Below the pieces are notes generated by a model. That model worked only from the letters and a program-made list of their open reading frames with translations. It was not told the DNA's origin and searched no databases. Shown here one piece after another: positions 47,245 through 59,500 of a stretch of 64,000 nt of DNA. Source of the stretch: Paratinospora sagittata (Eukaryota; Streptophyta; Magnoliopsida; Ranunculales; Menispermaceae). Every line of letters starts with the position of its first letter. Position 1 is the first letter of the stretch. A program made the translations under genes and the position numbers. Where the stretch lies: positions 57,233,683-57,297,682 of the forward strand of contig CM069590.1 in assembly GCA_035771175.1 (NCBI GenBank), written 5' to 3'.

Positions 47245-48044
47245 AAATTGATGCTTTTAGTTTGTTTACTGTCAAGGATCGTACAACTAGAGCGGGCAAT
47301 TTACATTTTGTTTCTGTTGTTGTGACATTCAAAGGCAGAGAGGAAATAAATTCCACAAAAGTTCTTTCCTAGTTTTGGATGATTTTGAACTGACAATGGG
47401 ATGTGCAGATCTTATACCGTATTTTCTTTTGGAGGCATTTTGATTAGAATGCATTTGTAATACGCGATTCCTTTTCGGTGAATCTATGCATTTGTTTCCT
47501 TTTAGGATAATTTTAGCATTTGGCTTTCTTGAATGTTAATTTCTTATTTTACTCTATTATTGTTACTCATTGAGCCATGTTGAATTTTGCATTTGCCTCT
47601 GCCTCTCCCCCAAAATCTGTTGTGGAATAACAGCTTTCTTTCAGTTTGCTACTTACGGTTGTGCTATGCGACAGGCTTGAGAACTGACAGTGTAAAAGTA
47701 GGTTTTGAAGGCAAGAGCTTTGCAATTTATATTTATCAATAAGATGATCTCAGTTTGCAGCAGAGATGCTATTCGGCAGAAGCAAAATTTGCATCTTCTT
47801 GTTCCCCATTTCAAACATTAGTGCTAATGGGTTTTTTTGATGTTCAAGGTACCAATAAAGCTTGAGGATTCTCATGAAGAAAAGCCAAGGCCAATTTATT
47901 AAAGCAAATTAATGGAACACTCTTGTATCCAAAATATCAGTATGAGCAGCTATTGCTATCGGAACCAATTTTTCTCCCCCTAGTCTAATGACTCAATGGT
48001 TTGATAATATAGAATTCAAGTGCTGCAAGTTCTTCAGATGGAAG
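47245..48044. other. Intergenic region between convergent VDAC and GNAT genes
   Basis: About 0.8 kb that must hold both 3' UTRs. No other feature is seen. Confidence 0.55.
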
Positions 48045-48937
48045 TCAATTCCCTGATTTAAACCTCCTTGCCCATTTCATTAGAAGCTCTTCAATGTCAG
48101 CGTCCATTCGAGTTCCCTTGCCTCCCCATATCAACATATGGCTTAGATCTCCAATAGACGACCCTGTCACTTCGTGCACAGCTTTGAATCCAATCCTTGT
48201 GTAGAACCTGATCAGCTGTGACATGAACCACAAAATCCATAACCACCCATTTCAAACAATCCACCAAAAGCCCACGTAAACCACTTTCTATGCAACAAAG
48301 CTAGTTTTCTACACTTCTTTAATACGTTCAGCCAAATAGTAATCATTGGTGATAAGGGAAGCAGAGAAAGAAGAACCTTGGAATGGTAAAGATCGGAGTC
48401 GTTGATGGCAAGAAGCTCAGCTGTTCTGCAACCTCTGTCGTACCCATATCGAATTGCAACGGCGCCGATGAACAAACCAATACCAAATATCGATTTCTCC
48501 ATTCCAAGCGTCTCTCTTTGCAGTCTAACTGAGTCAAGGTGAAGAATTTTTCCTCCCAACCAGTACCTCGTCATGCCCTCTGCGCGTCCGAGCTCTCTCT
48601 TCGTTTCCAAACTAATGGCTCTGATTCTGAAAAAAGGTCCGAGAGTTTGGAGTCGGAGGTCAAGGTTTTGAGATCTTGAGGAGCCCATGATTTCGGACAT
48701 GGATGGGAGGGCGGTGATGGTGGTCTCGTCAGGAATACTGTTGTTGCTGCTGGAGGATGTACTGGAATTAGATTGGGTGTGTGCCCTAATTGGGTTAGGA
48801 GATGGAGTTGAAGAGATTGTTGGGATTTGGGTGATTTGAATCCTGAGTGGAGAATGAGAATTACTGGGGGTTTTAAGTGAACTTGTTGGGTTAGCTACGG
48901 AGATTCTGGAACTTGGGGCCATGTTCAGAACTACCAT
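48045..48937 (-). CDS. GNAT-family acyl-CoA N-acyltransferase-like protein, probably plastid-targeted
   Basis: Exon 1 is 48377-48937 and exon 2 is 48045-48215; the intron is GT-AG, phase 0 after HSK. The product is 243 residues. GNAT proteins transfer an acyl group from acyl-CoA to an amine. The C-terminal half has the fold's landmarks: FGIGLFIGAVAIRYGYDRGC for the acyl-CoA loop and helix, AELLAINDSD, and LIRFYTRIGFKAVHEV, the last typical of GNAT beta-strands 5-6. The acyl-CoA loop departs from the textbook R/QxxGxG/A. The first 80 residues are Ser/Thr/Pro-rich and lack acidic residues, as in a chloroplast transit peptide. I start at 48937; the ATG at 48922 (MAPSSRIS) is in frame and nearly as good. 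An upstream in-frame ATG at 49000 crosses a poly-A stretch and is unlikely. Substrate unknown. Confidence 0.82.
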
Positions 48938-50579
48938 TTTTTTTTTTTTCTCTGTTTTTGATGCTCTTGTGCACTGCAGAAAGAGTTCGGCACAGGACAA
49001 TAGGAATTGAAGGGGAACAATACTTTTATTTTATTTATTTATTATTATTATTAGATAGTGCTAATAGGACTCCAGTGCTAAACTCTCACCATGGAGTCCT
49101 TAAAGATCATCTTAGAAATGTCCAATACATGCTGAGTCTAAGATGATATAAGCCATTCAGATGTACAAGCACACCAATTTAATTTAACATCTAAGATCTC
49201 TTATCATTTTCGTTTTTCTTTGTAAATTAACTTCATTGAGCATGAGCCTTTTTTTTTTTTGTCATTAATTGCTTAGAACAAAGCCTAAACTAGTAACCCA
49301 CTTGTAAGACTTAAATAATAAGTGGACTTTTAAACTTACATAACCTATAAGATAAAAATACGCTTATTACTTTGCGTTACAAATAATTAAGAGTTTGGAA
49401 AAGCCTAGACTTATGTACGAGGAAATGGAAACAAGATTAAAGTCAATATGCCGTCCAAATTAGGATATAACTTGGTACAAGTTGATAACGTAAGTTAGAA
49501 GTGAAGCATACTATATAATAAGTCAGCATAAATTGACATTGAAGGTGGTCGATAGAATGACATACCTAATTTTATGTTCTTAGTGTCTAGCAGTCAAAGA
49601 TTTAAAAAAAAAAAAAGAAAAGTGTACGCTAAATTGATTGATTGCACTTTCAAAGCAGGAAGAAAGCTATTTTTCTAAATGAGTACATGTCAAGGGAATT
49701 GCTATGTCTCATTAAATTTTTATCTCATAATTATATTTAATTATTAGGAAACGCTAATCTAACTAAAAAAAGTTACAATTACATGTACAATTATATATTT
49801 TTGTATATATGCACCTCAAGACGTGTAAAACATCAATATATAATAAATAGGAGAATGTTAATCTACTTGCAAAGTAATGTAACTACACATCGAAATATAT
49901 AAACTACACATTCAATTAACATTATTTTACAGTTAAATTAATATTTCTTATAATAGATATACATGTGTAGTTGTACATGTAATTAAAATTTTTACAATTA
50001 AATTAATATTTTTTTAATTATCTATGAGATTGTATTTTTTTATGAAGACCCGCATCCTTATTTTCCCATAATCTAAGATGATCTAATTTCAAAATTAAAT
50101 TTCCTTTGTTTTCTTGCCGAGTATGGTAATAGAATTCTTCTAGAAGACTTTCTTTTATTGTGAAAGCTCTTCTAGAAAGAAAGGTCAATCAAAGAAACTA
50201 ACACTTCTTCAATAGCAAACAAAATAAAAATAAAAATGAAAATGTTATTTAAACGCCACTTGCAATTCTAATTGTTTTCCCCATTAAAAAGTATTTTTTT
50301 CTCCTTTCCCATATCGATACCAACACCACCTCCACCAGCTTTAGCCCAACGCTACAAGTCAGAAGTCCAAAATACACAAGTCAACACAATGAGATCGTCC
50401 AACCAAAACCACCATGTTCACATCCACCATTTCTCTACCAACAAAAAATAAAAAAATAAGAAGAAAAAGGAGGAAGAGGAACCATAATAAACAATCTGAA
50501 TCATCAACCTAAGAACATAAGAAAGATAACCAATTCACTAAAGAAAAAAGATGAAGCAAGATAAAAAAAATAAAAAAAC
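48938..50579. other. Intergenic region upstream of the GNAT gene
   Basis: AT-rich, with the GNAT promoter on the left and the F-box 3' flank on the right. It holds a small foldback repeat (49776-49986). No gene is seen. Confidence 0.5.
49776..49986. repeat. Possible AT-rich foldback/MITE
   Basis: AATTACATGTACAA near 49778 is mirrored as TTGTACATGTAATT near 49971 in opposite orientation, about 200 bp apart, with AT-rich DNA between. Target duplications are not clear. Confidence 0.4.
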
Positions 50580-51674
50580 TCAAACCAAAGCCCGGAGATT
50601 GGGAACAAAGGAGAACCATCTGAATCCACAGCTCCACTTCTCAGGCAAAGAAGGGGACTTGGGAATCCAGTGCCAAGTCCTCCTTGCAACCTTATAATAC
50701 AAAACCTCCGGCCAATTATAACAACACACACAGATTAAACCTTCATGATAGAAGCAGTAAACATGATCATAATTATGGTAACAAACAGACATGAACTTCT
50801 TAGACATCAGCTCTGGCAACCTCCCAACCTCCACCCACCTATCTCTCCCACCTTCTTCTTCCCACAGCTTCATGCCCCTTGATATCCCATGCCTTCCAAT
50901 CCCTCCAATCAAATACAACTTCCCTTCTCCACTGCTCACCAACCTCACAAAAGTAAGCTCGTCCGGAAGCTCATCCATCCGGATCTCCCACTTTCCACTC
51001 TCTAAATTGAATCCCACAACCGAGAAAGGCTCTGGAGTGGTAAAATTCACATACCCATTAGAGAAAACCCCCTCTTGATGAGAAGTCTGCCGGAGAATCG
51101 GTTCGAAACCGGAGAATTGGCGCCATGAAGAAGACCCAGAATTGTAAACAAAAACAGAATTGGACAAGTACCCAGAACATAGGATGAAGATCTGGTAGCA
51201 CCCATTGGAAGAAGAAGGGATTAAAGTGACTGAATAAAAGGAGAAAGGGTAAGATGGAAATTGAATGAGTTTGAAGGACCTTGAGAGGAGATTGCAAATG
51301 AGGAAGCAGAAGGAAGAGGGGATGGAGAAACAGAGGAGGCCATTGGAGGCAGAGAGAAGGTAGGTGGGAGAAGAAGAAGAGCAGGAAGGAGGGAGAGAGA
51401 GGGAGAGAGATAAGAGACGCCAGTTAGAGACAAAAGTGTCGAATAAAGGGAAGTGATGGAGGAATTGTGGGTGAGAAAGGAGGAGGAAAGAAGATAGAGA
51501 AGAAGAAGAGAGAGAGGTGTGAATGGAAATGAAAGAAGGAGAGAAGAAAAGAGAATTGAAGCGTTTGCAGGTGGTCCGGAGATTGAAGAGAGATTTGAGA
51601 GGAAGGAAAGCGAGTATGTGATCAAGAAGCTCTTGGGGCAATCGGCTCCAGATCTGGGAGTCCATTTTCTCCAT
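50580..51674 (-). CDS. F-box protein with kelch-like C-terminus (At5g43190-like)
   Basis: A single-exon 364-residue protein. The F-box spans about residues 8-50 (WSRLPQELLDHILAFLPLKSLF, then RTTCKRFNSLFFS) and should bind SKP1 in an SCF ubiquitin ligase. The C-terminal part is kelch/galactose-oxidase-like, with VVGFNLESGKWE, GKLYLIGGIGRHGIS, LWEEEGGRDRWVEVGRLP and RRTWHWIPKSP; these would fold as beta-propeller blades for substrate binding. The middle (residues 55-110) is unusually rich in Ser and Leu, encoded by CT-rich DNA. The end PNLRALV resembles the conserved tail of the At5g43190 group. A second ATG three codons downstream could also be the start. The degradation target is unknown. Confidence 0.88.
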   Translation of the reverse strand: MEKMDSQIWSRLPQELLDHILAFLPLKSLFNLRTTCKRFNSLFFSPSFISIHTSLSSSSLSSFLLLSHPQFLHHFPLFDTFVSNWRLLSLSLSLPPSCSSSSPTYLLSASNGLLCFSIPSSFCFLICNLLSRSFKLIQFPSYPFSFYSVTLIPSSSNGCYQIFILCSGYLSNSVFVYNSGSSSWRQFSGFEPILRQTSHQEGVFSNGYVNFTTPEPFSVVGFNLESGKWEIRMDELPDELTFVRLVSSGEGKLYLIGGIGRHGISRGMKLWEEEGGRDRWVEVGRLPELMSKKFMSVCYHNYDHVYCFYHEGLICVCCYNWPEVLYYKVARRTWHWIPKSPSLPEKWSCGFRWFSFVPNLRALV

Positions 51675-52559
51675 TGGAAAACGAGTCTTTGAAACTTCGA
51701 GAGTTAACAGAGGAGGAAAATAAGATTATAAAGTTGATTTCTTTCTGCTTCAGTTATATATTTTTTTGTTAAAAACAAAGACTCTGGAATCCGAGTCAAG
51801 ACGTGTTTACGGTTTTGCGTTCACCCAACGTTCAAGGTGGATGCAGAAATTCTAAGCCCGGTTGATCACGTATCTGTGATTCTGAAGCTCAATGTTGTAT
51901 AGTTGTATTGGTTGGAAAATAATAAAAATATGTTGGATGCCTTAATTCATGTTATAGGGGATGAAAATCAGATTATTAAGTCAAGGAAGGAAAGAAGGAA
52001 GGAAGGACAGTCGCTTACTTCTTCGGTAGAGATCTCTTTCTCTCTCCAAAAAATCTTGTAGCCAATATCTCTCTCTTTTTCACAAATATCCTCCATTTCT
52101 AAAATAATGTTTAAGTTATAACACAAAAATAATAATAGTACAGTAAATTTAAGAAAAACTTACTATTATACATAAATAATTAATACATACATACATTCAT
52201 TCATTCACACACGTGTATAGATGAATGAATGTATGTTAGAGTGCAAATAATTTAAACAATCACACGAGGAAGCAATTTTTGTAAAGCTCTTTCAATAAAA
52301 CCATTCTTTTTGTTTACATTAGTACGATCCTTTACTTAAAAACTACATTTTAAAATTACAAAGAACAATGTGGGTATTTTAAATAAATAAAAAACACACT
52401 TGCCCTCTTAAATCACCTCACCCTACGTTTTATAAATCGTCTCCAGATAAACGTAATAATACCTTACCCTCTACAAATCACTCAAGATATGCTCAGGTTA
52501 TAGATCACCGGACCCTATGCATTTCTTCAAGAAAATGCTAAATTCTCATGAAATTACGG

Positions 52560-52770
52560 TCCCCATTGGTATGGTTTTTGCAAAATGTTTTTGGCCAAAA
52601 GTATTCTTGGAGTTGTTTGGAAACCTATGCTTTTGGCCTAACTGCAGTTGAAAATGCAATCTTTCTACTTTTAGGAGAAGCTTATGTTTCTACTTTTAGG
52701 AGAAGCTTATGAGACCAACTATTTCAAAAAAAACACTTTTTAAAAGAAACACTTTTCAAAAAAACATTTA
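52560..52770 (-). repeat. Dispersed MITE-like repeat, copy 2
   Basis: Its reverse complement parallels 29775-29960 (AAAAAGTGTTTTTTTTGAAA, GTTGGTCTCA, CAAACAACTCCAAGAATAC). Inside, a 25-bp unit (TTTCTACTTTTAGG...) is perfectly duplicated at 52662-52686 and 52687-52711. Confidence 0.5.
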
Positions 52771-53619
52771 TGAGTAATGAGTATTTATCCATCCTTTAAC
52801 GGCACTTGGCAATCCAAACAATATTAATGATGGGTAAAAAAGGTGTTCTAGGGAAGATGGGGAGGGTTTCCCACATCCCAAGTAAGAAACAAACAAGTAT
52901 CGCAAAGCATATGCCCCTCATTTTAAAACATCGAAAGATCACAAGCCCTTGTGGCCTTAAATGGCATTTGCCAATAGATGCAAGAATCAGAAACAACCTA
53001 AAATAATAGGTGCCATTTCCTTTGCCTCATCTACAGAAAGAATTAACCTTGCTTAGAATGTGGAACAAACAACAACTTCAGGAAGCACTTATGTTAACCA
53101 TCATCAGATAAGGATCCCAACCCTCCATACGAAGAAACATTCAAACAATTTGCCAATTTAGTCAATAAAACGACACAACCTAATGGAACCCTTTTTGAGA
53201 AAGGAGCCATAAACCACCAAAGATAGATGAATAAAACATGAAGACAATTACAGTAGAAGCCGTGATCAATGCATAGATTTTTGGTCCCAGAATAGCTATC
53301 AAATACACCAGTAGCAGTAGATGCAGTATAAACAATGTCAAAAACATAGAGGTAGAGGTGGGAATAGCAATAACTTTCAAGGTTTGAAACAATCTCAAGC
53401 TGAAAGCTTCTCAAATATCATCCCAAAAGTGGCAGTGACCCCACATTTGAATTTAAGGTATTGGCAACTCTTAAATTCTAGACGCAAAAATGTCTCTAAA
53501 TATCCTGACAAGTATTGAACTCTTCCCCAAGTTATTTTAGAGAATAAATTGCCTTTTCAAATGCCATTAGAACAATTAACCAAGATACCCACACATCCCA
53601 TTAAATTTTTAATGGGGTT

Positions 53620-53873
53620 AAAAATGGAAGTTGAGTCGGATGAATCAGATATACACAAAGAACAGAAGTTAATACTTAACAAAGATACCCACACATCCCG
53701 TTAAATCTTTAGTAATAATAACAATAAAAGCTGAGATGAATATGTTTATTGAGTATGAAAGAGAAATCACAAATGAACACAACTAAAAGAATCTAGAAGT
53801 AGCACTTGCAAGGGGTAAAAAATGGAAGTTGAGACGGATGAATCAGATATACATAAAGAACAGAAGTTAATAC
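53620..53873 (+). repeat. Duplicated 56-bp segment
   Basis: 53620-53675 and 53818-53873 match with two mismatches (AAAATGGAAGTTGAG, GGATGAATCAGATATACA). A second short repeat (AGATACCCACACATCCC at about 53583 and 53684) overlaps the block, so at least two rounds of local duplication took place. Confidence 0.8.
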
Positions 53874-54839
53874 TAGTCAGGAGTGCTCTTAAGCATTCTA
53901 ATGTCCAAGGAAATGCACAAAAGGGTGTGAAAACTGAAAAGAGAAAGCAAAGATAGAATGAAGATGAATACCAGAGAATAGGACGCACATGATAACCCTC
54001 AATGAAAAGGACAAATGTGATGAAAACTTGCACCATCAGCACCAATGCCTTAAATGAGGCTTTATGCATGGTGCACTAGTGCAAGACATTGCAAGTTATA
54101 AACTAAAAATTAACCCTCCATAATCATCCTATTGAATCCCAATCTGTAAAGTCCCTACCAAGAAATTTCATCAGTTTTCCCGATTCCTCAACATCTTATT
54201 ACTCTCAAATTCTTAATCATGAGTTCCCATCCCATCAAACAAGAATGCCGCATAACACACGTGAATTGCTCAGTCAACCCAAAGAACCATCACCTACCAC
54301 TGAAGACAGGAATGAAGTCCAACAAGGCGAGGTAAACTGCGAGGGAAGTCTGGTTATAACTAAACTATAGTTTCCCCCTACACCAATGACCAAACAACAC
54401 AACAACGCTAGATTGAATGTTTAAGGAGTGTGATAACTACAGTCAAGCAATTCAAGTAAGCCTCAGGCCCTCAATGAGCTACTCAAAGCTTCCTAAAGAG
54501 GCCACACAGCATCCCTTAGCATAATTCAAGGCAATCACATAGAGTTTTTTTTTTCTTCTAATGGATGCAAGAAAAACCATAAGCATATTCAGTCGCATTT
54601 TTCAGAGGCAAAATCATCAAATCGAAATGCGAGCACAATCCAACTCACTACATTAAATCTACCATCCGCAGATCCATTACCATTACAACATAATCGAAAC
54701 TCAAAACCGTAAATTGGATTCATCGTATGCTATTATCAATCTATAATCCACAAAAGATGAACCAAAACTCAAAAAAATCAAATGTTCTAATCTTAATTCT
54801 AAAGCGATAACATTAAAATGACCTGGATCAAATCACCGA

Positions 54840-55280
54840 TCAATCGACACTCTGCATGATATCCTCCGCCGTGAACTTAGTAGCCTTATCCTTATCCGCA
54901 GATGCACGACCCTTGGCCTTGCGATCAAGAAGCGCCTTGCGATCCTTATCAAGTCTGAGCTTCGTGACAACGACCTTCGAAGGATTGATACCGACGTTCA
55001 CCGTCGATCCATTAACCTTCTCTCTGGTGATCCTCTCCACGTGTATCACCCACTTCCGGCGATACACCTGAACGACTTTGCCTTCTCTTCCCTTGTACGT
55101 TCCACGAACGACTTGAACCTCGTCGTCTTTGCGCACCGGGACCGACCGGACGTTGTACTTGCTGCGGAGATCGGAGGAAAGAGGAGCGCTCATTAGAACG
55201 CGCCGGACGCTCGAAGGAGCCGCGAAATGGGCCTTTCGGTTCTTTCGTCTGGAGCTGGAAACCCTAGGATTGTACTTCAT
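54840..55280 (-). CDS. RPL26: 60S ribosomal protein L26 (uL24)
   Basis: Cytosolic large-subunit ribosomal protein uL24/eL26-type, which binds 5.8S/25S rRNA near the polypeptide exit tunnel. The gene is intronless and encodes 146 residues, the normal plant length. [19 protein letters not shown] starts it. The KOW motif lies near residues 49-75 ([20 protein letters not shown], in two parts, then VVQVYRRKW), followed by [22 protein letters not shown]. The tail ([17 protein letters not shown]) is plant-like. Codon use is typical of a highly expressed gene, C/G-rich at third positions compared with its surroundings. Confidence 0.97.
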   Translation of the reverse strand: MKYNPRVSSSRRKNRKAHFAAPSSVRRVLMSAPLSSDLRSKYNVRSVPVRKDDEVQVVRGTYKGREGKVVQVYRRKWVIHVERITREKVNGSTVNVGINPSKVVVTKLRLDKDRKALLDRKAKGRASADKDKATKFTAEDIMQSVD

Positions 55281-55364
55281 CTTCTTCGATGTTGCTGTGC
55301 TTCTTCGCCTTCTCAGTACAAGTGGAAGAAGTTGAAAGAAAGAGCAGTTCGGCCGAAGTATCGG

Positions 55365-55400
55365 TATTTATAGTCAGCTGTGATATCTGCGTTAGGGTTT
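55365..55400 (-). promoter_or_regulatory. RPL26 promoter: TATA box and telo-box
   Basis: On the minus strand TATAAATA (55372-55365) lies about 85 bp before the start codon, and AAACCCTA (55400-55393), a telo-box, lies just upstream. Telo-boxes are typical of plant ribosomal-protein promoters and support growth-linked expression. Confidence 0.75.
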
Positions 55401-56120
55401 TTGTTGAGGATTTTACATTCGCGGTGGTACAGAGCTTTGGGTGTTCACATTACTTATTAGGTAACTAGCAATAATTTACAGTTTTGTACATTAGATTCAG
55501 AAATAGTTTCATAATACATGAAGAATTTTTAAAATATTAGTTATGAAATAAATTTATCCGAAATGCATTTTAAAATGAGAATTAGGTAAATATCACATTT
55601 GTCAATTAAAATTTATTACAATTTTGGGAGTTATAACTCATTAATCACTGATATGATCACAACAATAAATATTAATGACAAAGATTAAAAAAATCATATT
55701 AATAAATAGCATCATTCATGAAGCTCTCTTCCTCATAAAGGACTCAGATTTAGTTGAAAAATAGGCGTGTATTATTATTATTTTTTTTTTTTGAGAGAGA
55801 ATAGGCGTGTATTGATATAAATGATAACACTACAAAATAAAGAAAAAACAATTAGATAGAGAAGGCAATGGTAAAAGGAAGATTCATGCAAGAAAACCAA
55901 AAATAAAAATGAGAACTCAAGCAGCAAACTACACTAAGCATGGTAAATGAAAGGGTTATTTTTATGGGGATAAAATAATAAGATCCAATTTGTTTGTTAC
56001 TGATACTCACAGTAGAAAACTATGGTACAAATGATTTAAGAATATAAGACAGGAGTTAACAGCAAAGAATCAGCTTTTGCCACTATATACACAACTTGAT
56101 AAAATAGCAGTCTTAGCAGG
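55401..56120. other. Intergenic region between RPL26 and POLK
   Basis: About 0.7 kb, with distal RPL26 promoter and POLK 3' UTR. A 14-bp duplication (ATAGGCGTGTATT at 55761 and 55801) flanks a poly-T/GAGA run. No gene is seen. Confidence 0.5.
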
Positions 56121-56468
56121 CTAGTAGTGTTTATTACTACTCTTGATGAAGAACATATCAATGGGCAGATGGCTTTTGTCTTTTGGAGAAGCCTTCTGCT
56201 TCTTTCGTTTGCTTTCTCTAGCAATCTGCTGGAACTTCTGACTAGACCTGGTAATACATAAGCATGTAACCGGGAAAGAGAACAAAAAACAACAAATGTA
56301 TATGCAAATTGGCTCTGGATGGTAAGTGGTGTGTGCAGAAGAGGTCATTTCCTCATTTAAAGTTTCAGCCAAGTGGCAATAAATTTTCCGATTCGACCAA
56401 GTTTCAAATCATGCCCTTCAGTCAATATATATCTTATTAATTCTGCAACGATTTTAAAATAGAAAAGT

Positions 56469-56500
<32 letters not shown>

Positions 56501-59500
56501 CATAATCATAATCATAATCATAATCATAATCATAATAATTATAAATGTGAATGATTACGTTTGTATTAAATTGATTAAGTTATGAATATTTAAACTTCAA
56601 AATTGAAATGTAGGCATATATAAAGTTTATATTAAATTGAAATGTGTAAATTACCGTTGTCTCAGCATTATATCTCTTTTGTTCGGCTCAGATTCCTCCT
56701 TCTGAAGCATTTCTGCAAGATGATAGTCAGAATGTTCCTGCCTCTCCTCAACAAAACTAGGAGGAAGCTCAGCACCACATAAAGCACACTTATAGTCATC
56801 CACCCAGAGATTTCGTGTTTCTTGTTTCTGAAAGGATGACAATGTAACCTCCTCATCCAAAATGTTGGCTTGCTTATTAAGCTCATTCACATAATTAGTC
56901 TCTGAACAACTAGAGAAGGATTTTGTTTCAACCATTCGCAGCCCACTGGCTAAAGGATCAGTGGTAGCCACCTAGAAAAACAGCAAACAAGAAGTCCTGA
57001 GTCAAGAAAACCATGAGAGCACCTCCCTAGGGGGGAGGGATTCGAAATTGGATATTTAGAATAGATTAAGAAGAAGCTGATCTTTCCGAGAAATATTCAA
57101 TCTTCCATATAACCAATTGTTGTTTCACTAAATTTCACTTTCATCCAGCAAACCGAAAAGAATATAAGAGATTTAGACCATCTCAACTCACTAAAATAAT
57201 TTTAAGAAAAATGACCTTCTCAGATAAGATATCATCAATCATGAAATCCGGTTATTCTGGCCCCATATGTCCTGAATGGTACAATATTGAATGAATTGAG
57301 AACAAAATGGACACAAGAATCCAAGGTAGCATAGATCAGAACAAAAGCAAGATGAGAACTAACGTACTAATAGTGTTTTTCTTAAAGTATGATGAAAAAT
57401 TAATTAGTTTGTATCTTCAATTTTTTTTTCATAAAGATTATTGGTTTAGAATGCAAAGATTCTAAGATTTGTCCCGAGATACACACCTCAGTTTGGCACT
57501 CATTCCTCAGATTTATAAAGCTGTGCTCTGTTTCACCCGCTACATTGCTTGAGATATCATGCTTCTGCTCAAAATGTAATAATTGGTTGGAATCAGATTG
57601 ATTCTCATATTCCCAGTTATGAAGGGGATCCAAGAGACTAGTCTCCCTCATGTCAACAGGAAGACGAATTCCAGTGTCGAACAAAAAACTTGTATCGCTA
57701 TTGATTGAGCTTGCAGACACAGAACTGTCACCACATGTAAGTTTAGCAGAATCACCTCCAGGAACAATAAAGCTTGTGAGCTTCTTTTGTGTTGGATCAG
57801 CAGGACCAGTTTTTTCATCATTGAAGCGTGACATGCGTATCCCTGCCCAATTTAACCAAAACATAGGAAAACATTGAATTATATCAACCCATAAAGACAG
57901 CACAATGCCAACAAAACAGTCTCTTATAGCTCTCGTCCAGGTAGGAACAGTCACAAGAGTGAACTAAGAGTGAAGAGGATTGTTGAAGTTTTGAGTTATG
58001 AGGGTTGGGTCGGTCTTCAACGGGGTCCTTAATGTCTTAACTTGTAAACTGACCCAACTCCTTCAGTTTATGAATTTATCATTTGACCCATTCCAATCGG
58101 TATTGTAAACCAACCCAACGCAGTAGATGTAGGTTGGGTTGGTTGGTAGAATGAACACCCCTTAGTTAAGTTATTGAAATCAAACCCAGCTGTGTATGAC
58201 CTTAGGAGCAGGAGTAAAATCAAGAAAATTGCGGTGGACTGTGAAACAGCAAGTCATCAATAAGCATAGGCAGTGAAGGAATCCTTACCAATTAGTCTCA
58301 AAGAAAGAGGAAGCTCTGCCTTTAGCAACTTAGAAGCATGATTCAAGATATCTTCACTTGAATTAATATGACTCTGCAATGATACGGCTCTTGTTCGAAC
58401 CTGCAGATTGCAGATTTTGTAAACAAATTTAGGATTAAATCATTTAATGATGAGGCATTACTAAAAGTGATTATAAATATCAAAATGAAAGAATTAAAAG
58501 AGTTCTTGGCACAACCATTTATAAGAAGCATCACAACCATCTTAACACATAGAGCCAAAAATTAAGAAAGTACACTTGCAAGTAATTATTTTAAGATCAT
58601 ATCCAAAAATTAGGGCAAAGAAGGTCTCAAAATTTTATTAGCTTATTGGCAACCTCCAGAGGAATTTGAAAAAAATTTGGACCACAGAGTTTTCAAACTA
58701 ATTTGGACTCGGGAGGTCTTGCAAAAAAAAAAAAAAGGATTGATATTCAAAGGATAATAATTTGGCGAAAAAAAAGGATAATACTTTACCTTATAATTAA
58801 ATAAAATCTAAAACAGGAAAGAAACTGAACAAAAAAGGAAATGGAACATAAAGAGATTCAGATCTGGTCTATCTTAATAGGAACTAAGTCTCTTTGTTTC
58901 AGTTCAGAAAATAAATTCACAAAAAATTAATGCCATTTTCACCTTTAATATCCATCCCTCTCCCTCCACTCAACCCACAACCAACTAGTCATACAACCCC
59001 AGTGAAGATAACAAGATCAGCATCAGCGGCAATGTGCCAGTATCAGCAAACCAAGTAGTGACAATGGTTGCTACATTACCATGCAATCAATCATCAAAAT
59101 GATACTACTGTACATAAAATCAGCATTACCACAAGAAATGCCGTTACCATAACCACTCACCAATACTACACCACAATTACCGCGGCTACTGTCTTCTTTG
59201 AGTGGCTTTGACGCAGTTTAAACAGCTTTATATTTATTAATATGTTTTAGTTTCCCATCAAAAAAAAGTAACGCAGCTACTGTCACAACCACCATGACTT
59301 TGACCACTAGCACCACTATATCAAACCACATGGCACCACTACTACATTAATGAATGCAATGGTCATCACCACAGCGCACTATGACTAAACACCTCAGTAC
59401 CTTTTAGTTCTCTAACAGGTTTTCTTCTTAATTTCAGGGTAGTTTATATTCCATGATAGAACCAAACAATAAAAGTCAACAATAAAGAAAATTATGGGTA

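Larger units (their letters stand above)
51675..54839. other. Intergenic region between F-box gene and RPL26
   Basis: About 3.2 kb with the F-box promoter on the left and the RPL26 3' UTR on the right. It contains a MITE-like repeat with an internal 25-bp duplication and a duplicated 56-bp segment. Between 52800 and 53560 a few short frames (for example GRGGNSNNFQG near 53333) faintly recall a Copia Gag, too weak to call. Confidence 0.5.

Noticed and set aside
52806..53518. Possible Copia Gag remnant (GRGGNSNNFQG)
   Set aside because: Only one low-complexity Gly/Asn patch is suggestive; no zinc knuckle, LTR or pol motif nearby.
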